Assembly (NCBI GenBank): GCA_022750295.1
Contig: JAKIVZ010000001.1
Span: 69,651-133,650, forward strand
Direction: 5' to 3'
Source: Candidatus Lutacidiplasma silvani
Lineage (GTDB): Archaea; Thermoplasmatota; Thermoplasmata; Lutacidiplasmatales; UBA184
Length of the DNA stretch: 64,000 nucleotides
The notes under the pieces were generated by a model. That model was not told the origin of the DNA and did not search any database. It saw nothing but the letters and a program-made list of their open reading frames with translations. Within the stretch, counting starts at the first letter, position 1. Each line of letters starts with the position of its first letter. Of the stretch, positions 52,723-63,158 are shown piece after piece. The position numbers and the translations under genes were made by a program.

Positions 52723-52835
52723 GATGCCGCCTCGGCGTCACGATGGGGGGACTCCGGGCTTAAGGGTTCCGACGACGCGGCGGGCCGCCAGCGCGCCCCA
52801 CAACTCCCATGTAGCGGAGTTCGGTACGACCGACG

Positions 52836-53300
52836 ATGGGTCTTCCGCCGTTCGCCCGGATCACCGTCGCGATTGACGGCTCGAAGATGGGCGATGTCGC
52901 CTTCGACCTCGCGCTCGACCTCGCCCGAAGGTACCAGAGCGACCTCACCGTCCTCGCGGTCGCGCCGCTCCAGCCGGTCTTCGTTTCCTCCGCGGAGCCG
53001 TGGGTCCCGACCGAGGTCCCCGAGGCCGAGACGAACTACTACCGCGGGATCGTCGACAAGGCGGTCCGCAAGGCCGGGGCCGCCGGGGTGGCCGCCAGCG
53101 GGACGTGTCTCGAGGGCGTCGTGGTCGACGAGATCATCGCCCAGGTCGAGAAGCATCCTACTGACCTCCTCGTCCTCGGCTCGCGGGGCCTTTCGACCGC
53201 GAAGCGGCTCCTTCTGGGGAGCGTGTCGGACGCGGTGAGCCACCACGTCAACTGCCCAGTCTTGATCGCGCGCGCTCCGGCGAACGGCCCGAAGCCGTGA
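52836..53300 (+). CDS. Universal stress protein, UspA family
   Basis: 154 residues. 'ARITVAIDGSKMGDVAFDLALDLARRYQSDLTVLAV' start and the ATP-binding 'LLVLGSRGLSTAKRLLLGSVSDAVSHHVNCPVLIAR' (G-x2-G-x9-G-S) mark the nucleotide-binding Usp subfamily. The middle has a longer loop with aromatic residues (~45-60). General stress role inferred from the family. Confidence 0.92.
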   Translation: MGLPPFARITVAIDGSKMGDVAFDLALDLARRYQSDLTVLAVAPLQPVFVSSAEPWVPTEVPEAETNYYRGIVDKAVRKAGAAGVAASGTCLEGVVVDEIIAQVEKHPTDLLVLGSRGLSTAKRLLLGSVSDAVSHHVNCPVLIARAPANGPKP

Positions 53301-53328
53301 GACGTCGCCCCCCGAGGGGGCGGAATAA

Positions 53329-53841
53329 CTACGCCGCCGCGGGGCGGTGGCGAACGACGACGCGGGTGGGAATCGGGAGCTTGTGGGACGCCTTCCGCAT
53401 CGCCTCTTTCGCGTCCACGAGATGAGCCTCGGTCGTCGAGACTGTCAGGAGTTCCATCCCGATCTGCGCGCGGACGGCGTGCCAGACCGGTTTCCCGAAC
53501 GCGCCGCGCATCCCGTCGGAGATCCGGTCGGCGCCGGCGCCCATCGCCATCTTGTGCTCGCGAAGGATCTGGTGGGGGTAGCGCCGAACCTTCAGGTGGT
53601 ACTGGTTCGGGGCGGCCTTTTCCATCACCCGGACGGCGCTGACGCGGGCCGCCTCGAGGGCGGTGTCGCGGACTTGCGCGGCCTCCTCGCAGCCGAGCGA
53701 GAGGGAGAGGGGGAAGTGTTCGTGAAGGTTGCCCGTGTCGAACTGGGTAATCCGGCACGCGGGAATGCCGCCCATGTACTCCTGGCGGGTGTACACCTGG
53801 CCCTCGATCTCCCGGTACATCCGGGCCGGCTTCCGTGTCAT
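53329..53841 (-). CDS. rpl10e: 50S ribosomal protein L10e (uL16)
   Basis: 170 residues. 'TRKPARMYREIEGQVYTRQEYMGGIPACRITQFDTGN', 'FPLSLSLGCEEAAQVRDTALEAARV', 'YHLKVRRYPHQILREHKMAMGAGADRISDGMRGAFGKPVW' are near-consensus for archaeal L10e, which lies near the 5S rRNA/tRNA site of the large subunit. TATA-like CTTTAACC 28 nt before the ATG. Confidence 0.96.
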   Translation of the reverse strand: MTRKPARMYREIEGQVYTRQEYMGGIPACRITQFDTGNLHEHFPLSLSLGCEEAAQVRDTALEAARVSAVRVMEKAAPNQYHLKVRRYPHQILREHKMAMGAGADRISDGMRGAFGKPVWHAVRAQIGMELLTVSTTEAHLVDAKEAMRKASHKLPIPTRVVVRHRPAAA

Positions 53842-53865
53842 GGGAACGCGCCGAGCGGGGCGGGG

Positions 53866-53874
53866 GTTAAAGCG
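53866..53874 (-). promoter_or_regulatory. TATA-like box for rpl10e
   Basis: The minus strand reads CGCTTTAACC about 28 nt before the ATG at 53841. It overlaps the 3' end of the pantoate kinase gene, whose stop is at 53867. Confidence 0.5.
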
Positions 53875-54772
53875 TTTCGGAGACGGAATCGGGGACGCGC
53901 AGCTCGAGGCTCGGGAGGCCGGCCCGGGTGAGGGCTGCGACGAGTCGGTCTCGGCCCTCGGAGCCGATCGGCGCGGCAAAGAGAGCGCTTCCGAACATCG
54001 CCTGTCCGACCGAGGCTCCGGTCCGGCGCAACTCGTCGATGGCCTTCCGGAGCGCCGGTGGGGCGAGCCCCAGCCGGTCGGTGAACTGCTCCGACTCCCG
54101 GAGGAACCGCGAGGGAGTCGGTCGGTTGCGCAACGATTCCAGCCCCTCCGTCGCCGCCGCCTCCACGCGGGCGAGGAACTTCGGATTGCGGAGGAGCCGC
54201 GGCGATGGGAGCGGCCGGCCGACGACGGCCACGAACACCGTCCGGGGGAACGGGATCCGTCGGACCTCCCCCCACGGAGGAATGCCGGGTCGTTCCCGGA
54301 TCTCGAGACCTCCGCCGAGGATCGCGGCCACCCCTCCGAGGCCGCCGCCCCCGAACAGGTCGGCGAGATGGGCGATTTCCGACGACTTCGACTCCTCGGA
54401 GCCGATCGCCCGGGTCACCGCGGTCGCCGTCGCGAGCGCCCCGGCGGCACTCATCCCAAACCCCTGCCCGACCGGAAGTTCGTGAACCAGGTCCACCGCG
54501 AGAGTTCCGTTCCGGTCGCCCTTGACTCGGCGGGCCGCATCTTCGGAAATCGGAAGGGAACCGGCGTTTCGTCCTCGAACGACGACCCGGTCCGTGCCGT
54601 CGGCGATCCAGCGGGCTTCGGCATGCACGCCGAGCTCGAGGACGAGCCCGGCGCCGACCGACCCGCGAGCCCGAGGGTCCCGCGCCGACGTCCGGGGAGC
54701 AAAGATCCCGGTGAGATGACCGGGGGCGAACGCGTGGCCCACCACGGCCCCGGCGTCTCGGAGTCGCGGCAT
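53867..54772 (-). CDS. Pantoate kinase (GHMP superfamily)
   Basis: 301 residues. 'VGHAFAPGHLTGIFAP' and 'LPVGQGFGMSAAGALATATAV' are the archaeal pantoate kinase versions of GHMP motifs 1 and 2; 'LADLFGGGGLGGVAAILGGGLEIRERPG' and 'GASVGQAMFGSALFA' (motif 3 region) follow. It phosphorylates pantoate, the archaeal route to 4-phosphopantothenate and CoA. Phosphopantothenate synthetase, often adjacent, is not in the window. TATA box at 54794. Confidence 0.93.
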   Translation of the reverse strand: MPRLRDAGAVVGHAFAPGHLTGIFAPRTSARDPRARGSVGAGLVLELGVHAEARWIADGTDRVVVRGRNAGSLPISEDAARRVKGDRNGTLAVDLVHELPVGQGFGMSAAGALATATAVTRAIGSEESKSSEIAHLADLFGGGGLGGVAAILGGGLEIRERPGIPPWGEVRRIPFPRTVFVAVVGRPLPSPRLLRNPKFLARVEAAATEGLESLRNRPTPSRFLRESEQFTDRLGLAPPALRKAIDELRRTGASVGQAMFGSALFAAPIGSEGRDRLVAALTRAGLPSLELRVPDSVSETL

Positions 54773-54793
54773 CGCGACAACTCAACCGGGACC

Positions 54794-54803
54794 TCTTATA
54801 ACC
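54794..54803 (-). promoter_or_regulatory. TATA box for pantoate kinase
   Basis: The minus strand reads TGGTTATAAGAGG, centred ~26 nt before the ATG at 54772: one of the clearest archaeal promoters in the window. Confidence 0.7.
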
Positions 54804-54869
54804 AGAGACGGTCATGAGGACCGTACAATCGCCGCCGGGACTCCGGGGACGAGGTTCGGTTCGAAGCGG

Positions 54870-56075
54870 ATGGCGGACTCGGATTCGACAACGACGTCGG
54901 GCGAGAGCTTCGACCGGGTGAGTTTCCTCGAACTCCGCAACAGCCAGCTCGCCGAGGCGATCAAGCGGGTCGAGAGCGAACGGCACTACATGGAGGCGGA
55001 GATCCTCCGGCTCCAGCGCGAGGTCAAGCGGCTCAAGACCGAGCTCGACCGGCTTCGGTATCCTCCCCTGATCGTCGGCAGCGTCCGCGACGTCCTCACC
55101 GACGGACGGGTCGTCGTCAAGTCGTCGACCGGCCCGGATTTCGTCGTCAACTCGGCCGAAACCGTCGAGCACGAGAAGATCACCGTCGGCTCGCGCGTGG
55201 CCCTCAACAAGCAGACGCTCGCCGTGATGGGCGTCCTGCCCGCATCGCTCGATCCACTCGTCGCGGCGAGCGAGATCGTCGACAAGCCGTCGGTCACCTA
55301 CACCGACATCGGTGGACTCACCGACCAAGTCCGCGAAATTCGCGAGGCCGTCGAGTACCCGCTCCTCCGTTCCGAACTTTACCGCAAGATCGGCGTCGAC
55401 CCCCCGAAGGGCGTGCTGCTGATCGGCTCCCCAGGAACCGGGAAGACGATGATTGCGAAGGCGGTCGCCCACCACACCCACGCGACGTTCGTCCGCCTGG
55501 TGGGGAGCGAGCTCGTCCAGAAGTACATCGGGGAGGGCGCCCGGCTCGTCCGCGAACTGTTCCAGCTGGCCCGCGAGAAGGCCCCGACGATCATCTTCAT
55601 CGACGAAGTCGACTCGATCGGCGCGAAGCGGCTCGAGGTCGCGACCAGCGGCGATCGCGAGGTCCAGCGGACCCTCATGCAGCTCCTCGCCGAGATGGAC
55701 GGCTTCGAGCCGCTCTCGAACGTCAAGATCATCGCGGCGACCAATCGACCGGACATCCTCGACGAGGCGCTGCTGCGCCCCGGCCGGTTCGACCGGATTA
55801 TCGAAGTCCCCGTCCCGGGCTACCTCGGTCGCGTCGAGATCTTCAAGATTCACTCCCGCGGAATGGCCCTCAAGGAAGCGATCGACTTCGAGTCGCTCGC
55901 CGGCCGATGCGAAGGGGCGACAGGGGCCGACATCCGGGCGATCTGCACGGAAGCCGGGATGTGGGCGATCCGGGAAGAGCGCGAGACCGTGTCGGCGGTC
56001 GACTTCGAGCGGGCGATCGAGAAGGTCGTCGGCGAGGACGAGCCCGGCAAAGAGTCCGTCACGATGTTCGCCTAG
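54870..56075 (+). CDS. pan: Proteasome-activating nucleotidase (PAN)
   Basis: 401 residues. N-terminal coiled coil (~20-65, 'AEAIKRVESERHYMEAEILRLQREVKRLKTELDRL'), OB fold (~68-125), AAA+ ATPase: Walker A 'GSPGTGKT' (usually GPPGTGKT), pore loop 'ELVQKYIGEGARLVREL', Walker B 'IIFIDEVDSIG', 'ATNRPDILDEALLRPGRFDR'. It unfolds substrates and opens the 20S gate through a C-terminal HbYX tail; here the chain ends MFA, a Phe-for-Tyr variant. The 20S subunit genes are not nearby. Divergent from pantoate kinase. Confidence 0.96.
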   Translation: MADSDSTTTSGESFDRVSFLELRNSQLAEAIKRVESERHYMEAEILRLQREVKRLKTELDRLRYPPLIVGSVRDVLTDGRVVVKSSTGPDFVVNSAETVEHEKITVGSRVALNKQTLAVMGVLPASLDPLVAASEIVDKPSVTYTDIGGLTDQVREIREAVEYPLLRSELYRKIGVDPPKGVLLIGSPGTGKTMIAKAVAHHTHATFVRLVGSELVQKYIGEGARLVRELFQLAREKAPTIIFIDEVDSIGAKRLEVATSGDREVQRTLMQLLAEMDGFEPLSNVKIIAATNRPDILDEALLRPGRFDRIIEVPVPGYLGRVEIFKIHSRGMALKEAIDFESLAGRCEGATGADIRAICTEAGMWAIREERETVSAVDFERAIEKVVGEDEPGKESVTMFA

Positions 56076-56269
56076 GCCCGAGGCCGGTTCCCGCGCCGCA
56101 GGCGTTCCCTCCGACCAAGTCGATCCCGGTTTGAGGTCGTCGACTCCGGAGTGCCAGGGGCCCGAAGGGTCGTCGCGTGGCTCAGGTCGGCTCCTCCTTG
56201 CGTATATCCCGGCGCGGGCCTACCACCCCCGACCCCCAAACGGGAGTCGGGCGCGGTAGGGTGGATCCA

Positions 56270-59200
56270 ATGGGTCGGGCCGGGACCTTCGGCCTGGTCG
56301 CCGTCGTTCTTCTGCTCCTCCTCGGGGCATCCGCTCCGGCGCTTGGCGGTGCGAGCCGCAACGTTGCCGCCGCGGATCCCCACACAGGCCCCGGGGGCGG
56401 AACCGGGGTAACGAACCCTTCGTCCCCCTCCCCCTCGACTGCCCCCGTCCCGGCGTGGTCCCCCGCGAGCGGAAAGTCGTCGCCCGGTCTTCCCAACTAT
56501 CGGCTCACGACGCTCTCCCGGTCGTCGTCCAATTGCGTGCAGGGGGTGTCCACGCCTGCTTGGCTGGCCTATGACGCCGACAACGGAACCTTCTGGGTGG
56601 CCGACCCGGCTTCGTGTGTGGACGTCATTACTCCGGCCGGGACCGGGTACAATTTCACGGCCTCCCTCGGGGTGGGGTCGTCCCCCTTCGGCGTCGCCGT
56701 CGACAACGCGACGAACGACGTCTTCGTCACGGACACGGGATCGGACAACGTCACGGTCCTCTCGGCCTCGACCCTGACGTCGATCGCCTCGATCGCCGTG
56801 GGCGGCCTCCCGCACGGCGTCGCCTACGACTGGGCCTCGAACGACATCTACGTGGCGAACACCGGGTCGCAGAACGTTTCTGTGATCTCCGGAGCGACCC
56901 TGAAGGTGGTCGCGACCGTACCGGTCGGGACCTCTCCCGTCGGCGTGGCCGCCGACCCGACCGACCGACACGTGTTCGTCGCGAATTACGGTTCCTCGAA
57001 TGTCTCCGTGATCCTCGACTCGTCGAACGCGGCCGTCGCCTCGGTCCCCACCGGGAACGGGTCGTACGGCGTCGCCTGGGACAATGCATCCGATGAGGTG
57101 TTCGTCACGAACGAGGGGTCGAACAACGTCTCGGTCATGGACGGGGCTTCCGACGCCGTCGTGGCCGCGATCCCGGTTCCGGGCACGTACGGAATCACCC
57201 TGCAGGGGCTCACCTACGACGCCGCCACCCAGCAGGTCTGGGTCGGAGGCGGGTGGTCGTTCGCGGTCGTCCTCAACGCCACCTCCCACACCGTCGTTGG
57301 CTACGCGGGGACCGACCCGTCCGGCGCCGCGTACGACCCGACGAGCCACGCGGTCTGTCTCACCAACACCGCGAACGACACGTTCGAGTGCTTGACCGCG
57401 CGCTCGCCGGTCGTCACGTCCGCGACGTACGTGACCCTCCACGAGCAGGGGTTGCCGACGGGGACGCCCTGGACCGCGGGTCTGAACCAATCGGGGACGA
57501 ACGTCACCTGGTCAACGTCGACGACGGACAACGTCACGTTCGGCGCCGACCGCGACTTCTCGTTCGGTCCGTTCAAGTACGCGATCGTGGCTCCGAGCGG
57601 GTACTTCACGAACTCGACGGTCGGGCAAACCTACCTGGCTCTGCACCTCGACGTCGTGAACATCGTCTTCCGTCCGACCGCCGGCGCCTACCCGGTCGGG
57701 TTCACCGAGACCGGATTGCCGGGCGGGACGACCTGGTCGCTCTCCGCCGGTGGCGTCCCGTATCAGACCGACACCGCGACGGTCGTCGCTTGGCTGACGA
57801 ATGGCACCCAGAACTTCACGGTCTCCCCGGCCGGAGCGTTCGACCCGAGCCCGAGCTCCGGCTCCGTCACGGTCAACGGCTCGGCCCAGAACGTCTCGAT
57901 CGCGTTCACGAACCCGAACCTGTTCTCGATCACGTTCGGGGAAACGGGCCTTGCCAACGGGACCGAGTGGGAGGTCTACGCGAGCGGGTACACCACCGGC
58001 GGTTCGGGAATCTTCGAATATACAGCCGGTTCCGGTCCGACCCTTCGGCTGAACCTTAGCAATGGGAGCTACGCGTTCACCCCGTTGGCGGTGGGGTACA
58101 CGACGACGGCGGGCTCGACACCGTTTACGGTGAACGGGTCGGCGGTCGCCCTGAGCGTTCCGTTCACGTACGTCGGTACGACGGTCTACAATGTGACGTT
58201 CGTCGAGTCGGGACTCGTTCCGGGGACGTTCTGGTCCGGCTCGCTCGATGGGATGAACGGATCCTCGACCGACGACACAATCACGTTCCACGTGCTGAAC
58301 GGAACCTACGACTTCGTCGTCACGTCGACCGGCTACGCCGCCGTCCCCGGTTGGGGAAACCTGACGGTCCAAGGGTCGAATGCGACCGTCCCCGTCGCGT
58401 TCACCCTCGCCCCGTACGGCGTCGAGTTCGTCGAATCGGGACTTCCGCCGATGCAATCCTGGTTCGTCGACCTGAATGGGCAACGGCAACCGGGGATCTC
58501 CAGCGCCATCGCCTTTTCGGAACCCAACGGCACGTTCGCGTATTCGGTGTCGCCGGCCGGCGGATTGTATCCGGTGCCCGCCAACGGCACGGTCACCGTT
58601 GCGGGGGGCGACGTCGTCATCCAAATCGCGTACGGACCCCTCGAGTATCCGGTCACGTTCACCGAGTCCGGGCTCCCGAACGGCACCCCCTGGTCGCTCT
58701 TCTTCTCGGGAAGCGAGCGGACCACCGACCTCTCGACGATGGTCGTCGAGGAACCGAACGGTTCGTACAGCGTCTCGATTGCGCCGGAGCCCGGGTACTC
58801 CAGTCCAGCCCCCCGAACGGTCGTGGTTGCCGGAGCCGCGGTCCCCGTCTCGGTACCCTTCGCGATCGACGTCTTCGCCGTCACGTTCCACGAGTCCGGC
58901 CTTCCGAAAGGGACCGGCTGGGGCGTCCTCATCGGGAGCGACGTCGCCAGCGGTCTGGCGAGCAACCTCACGTTCGAGGAACCGAACGGCACGTACGGGT
59001 ACGTCGTCCTGGCCGTCTCGGGGTACGTTGGCTCGTCGTCGGGGGTCGTCTTCGTCACGGGAGCCCCCACCTACGTGAACGTGACGTTCCGGCCGCAGAC
59101 GTTCCCGATCGTGTTCGTCGAGTTCGGCCTTCCCACCGGCGCGAACTGGAGCGTCACCGTCGCGAACTCCTCCACGGGTTTCCATCTCACCCAGAATTCG

Positions 59201-59500
59201 ACCTCGAACGCGATCACCTTCTTCCTCCCGAACGGGACCTATGCGGTGACGTTCACCCTCCCCCCCGGCTTCTCGGCGAACGCGACGTCCACCCAGATCA
59301 CCGTCGCGGGCCGGGCCGCCACCGGGGCCACGGTGACCATCGGGCCGACCGGAACCCGTACCTCGGCGACTGGGACCGGTCTCGGCTGGGACGATGTGGC
59401 CGCGGCTGCGGGAATCGGGCTCCTCGTGGGGGTCGCCCTGCTCTGGGTCGCAGGTCGCCGGTCGATGCCGCCGCGGCCCCCGGCCGCGAAGTCGTCCTAG
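56270..59500 (+). CDS. Giant surface protein: YVTN propeller plus eight GLPxGTxW repeats
   Basis: 1076 residues from ATG 56270, which gives a signal peptide ('FGLVAVVLLLLLGASAPALGG'). ~85-375: YVTN-type propeller ('SSPFGVAVDNATNDVFVTDTGSDNVTVL' style). ~385-1020: eight tandem ~80-residue beta domains, each opening with a phrase like 'VTFTESGLPNGTPWSL' and holding an 'EPNGTYxYxV' strand; such repeats are common in thermopsin and surface proteins of Thermoplasmata. Then one membrane helix ('VAAAAGIGLLVGVALLWVAG') and a basic tail. Heavily sequon-rich. Role: surface adhesion or S-layer association (inferred). Confidence 0.9.
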   Translation: MGRAGTFGLVAVVLLLLLGASAPALGGASRNVAAADPHTGPGGGTGVTNPSSPSPSTAPVPAWSPASGKSSPGLPNYRLTTLSRSSSNCVQGVSTPAWLAYDADNGTFWVADPASCVDVITPAGTGYNFTASLGVGSSPFGVAVDNATNDVFVTDTGSDNVTVLSASTLTSIASIAVGGLPHGVAYDWASNDIYVANTGSQNVSVISGATLKVVATVPVGTSPVGVAADPTDRHVFVANYGSSNVSVILDSSNAAVASVPTGNGSYGVAWDNASDEVFVTNEGSNNVSVMDGASDAVVAAIPVPGTYGITLQGLTYDAATQQVWVGGGWSFAVVLNATSHTVVGYAGTDPSGAAYDPTSHAVCLTNTANDTFECLTARSPVVTSATYVTLHEQGLPTGTPWTAGLNQSGTNVTWSTSTTDNVTFGADRDFSFGPFKYAIVAPSGYFTNSTVGQTYLALHLDVVNIVFRPTAGAYPVGFTETGLPGGTTWSLSAGGVPYQTDTATVVAWLTNGTQNFTVSPAGAFDPSPSSGSVTVNGSAQNVSIAFTNPNLFSITFGETGLANGTEWEVYASGYTTGGSGIFEYTAGSGPTLRLNLSNGSYAFTPLAVGYTTTAGSTPFTVNGSAVALSVPFTYVGTTVYNVTFVESGLVPGTFWSGSLDGMNGSSTDDTITFHVLNGTYDFVVTSTGYAAVPGWGNLTVQGSNATVPVAFTLAPYGVEFVESGLPPMQSWFVDLNGQRQPGISSAIAFSEPNGTFAYSVSPAGGLYPVPANGTVTVAGGDVVIQIAYGPLEYPVTFTESGLPNGTPWSLFFSGSERTTDLSTMVVEEPNGSYSVSIAPEPGYSSPAPRTVVVAGAAVPVSVPFAIDVFAVTFHESGLPKGTGWGVLIGSDVASGLASNLTFEEPNGTYGYVVLAVSGYVGSSSGVVFVTGAPTYVNVTFRPQTFPIVFVEFGLPTGANWSVTVANSSTGFHLTQNSTSNAITFFLPNGTYAVTFTLPPGFSANATSTQITVAGRAATGATVTIGPTGTRTSATGTGLGWDDVAAAAGIGLLVGVALLWVAGRRSMPPRPPAAKSS

Positions 59501-59552
59501 GTCACGACGGCACCGACGCTCGGCTCCGGCTCGGCGGGCGGGCGCGGTCCGA

Positions 59553-60497
59553 CTAGGACGCGGAGATTCGGAGCCGACCGGCGATCCGCGGTCCGGGGGC
59601 CGCGGAGAGGTCGGCGAGGAACGTCGCCTCGCCCGGAGCAAAGACGACGGGCCGGTCGGTCTCGAGCGTCAGGGGGCCGCCGACGGCTCCGCCCGTCACC
59701 CTCGCGGGCACGAGCTGGAGTCCGACGAGAAGGTTCCCGACCAGCCCTTCGGAGATCGTGCCCTTGTAGTACCGACACGGCTTGTCGACCGTCGCCGAAA
59801 GGGTGGTCGCCACGCGAAGCGACCCCTCCGGCGCGAGCGTCTGGCCCCGGCTCAACTCGTCCGCATCGATCCCTTTGATCGCCACGCCGACCCGCTCGCC
59901 GGTCGCGGCCGTGGGGACGTCGACGTCGTGGACCTGGACCGAACGAACCTCGACCGTCTTCTCGGTCGGATACAACCGGAGCTTGTCGTGGGCCTTCAGC
60001 GTCCCCCGGCGGATGACGCCGAGGGCGACCGCCCCGACCCCTTTGACGGGGAAGGCATGGTCGATCCGGACGATGACGTCCCCGGGCGCCTCCGACGCCG
60101 CCCACCCGTCGAGCGCCGCCCGGAGCTTCGGGAAATCGAGCGGCGCGGCAGGGGCGGTCTCCAGCCGGGTCCCCTTGAACGCCCGGCGGAGCTCCGTCTC
60201 GCCGACCGCCGGACCGAGGGCCATGTCGACGGGAGTCTCGAACAGGTCGACGACCGCCGCCGTCTCCGCGACCTCCCGACTGAGGGCGTCGACCACGAAG
60301 AGGGTCCGGTCGGCCATCCCGAGGGCGAAGAGGAGCGAGCCGAACTTGTCGGGGAATTGGGTCGGCTCGATGAGGGTGACCGCGTGCCCGTCCCGGACCG
60401 CGTTGTAGAGGGTGATGTCCGACGCCGTCCCCTTGCGGCCGAGTTCCTTCGCCTGGTCGCGGGCGCCGACGACCGCGACGGTCACCGCGCTCGGCAT
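59553..60497 (-). CDS. SelB-like elongation factor paralogue (SelBL) without a P-loop
   Basis: 314 residues. The N-terminal G-like domain 'VTVAVVGARDQAKELGRKGTASDITLYN' lacks a GxxxxGKS/T P-loop; 'ADRTLFVVDALSREVAETA' keeps the fold. From ~140 translation-factor domains II and III: 'DVIVRIDHAFPVKGVGAVALGVIRRGTLKAHDKLRLYPTEKTVEVRSVQVHDVDV' (cited in part) resembles SelB/EF-Tu. This matches the SelB-like family reported in archaea without selenocysteine. GTP binding is unlikely; function unknown. It is only 4 bases downstream of clpB. Confidence 0.82.
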   Translation of the reverse strand: MPSAVTVAVVGARDQAKELGRKGTASDITLYNAVRDGHAVTLIEPTQFPDKFGSLLFALGMADRTLFVVDALSREVAETAAVVDLFETPVDMALGPAVGETELRRAFKGTRLETAPAAPLDFPKLRAALDGWAASEAPGDVIVRIDHAFPVKGVGAVALGVIRRGTLKAHDKLRLYPTEKTVEVRSVQVHDVDVPTAATGERVGVAIKGIDADELSRGQTLAPEGSLRVATTLSATVDKPCRYYKGTISEGLVGNLLVGLQLVPARVTGGAVGGPLTLETDRPVVFAPGEATFLADLSAAPGPRIAGRLRISAS

Positions 60498-60501
60498 CGC
60501 G

Positions 60502-63099
<2,598 letters not shown>

Positions 63100-63125
63100 C
63101 GGGGGCTCGCGATATCCGAGGGTAC

Positions 63126-63136
63126 CGATATAAGCC
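63126..63136. promoter_or_regulatory. Shared divergent TATA element, clpB and pyrD
   Basis: CGATATAAGCC on the plus strand reads GGCTTATATCG on the minus. It lies ~28 nt before the pyrD GTG (63159) and ~32 nt before the clpB ATG (63099), so one near-palindromic box may serve both directions. Confidence 0.55.
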
Positions 63137-63158
63137 GTGCCACCGTCGGAGAGCGCAC

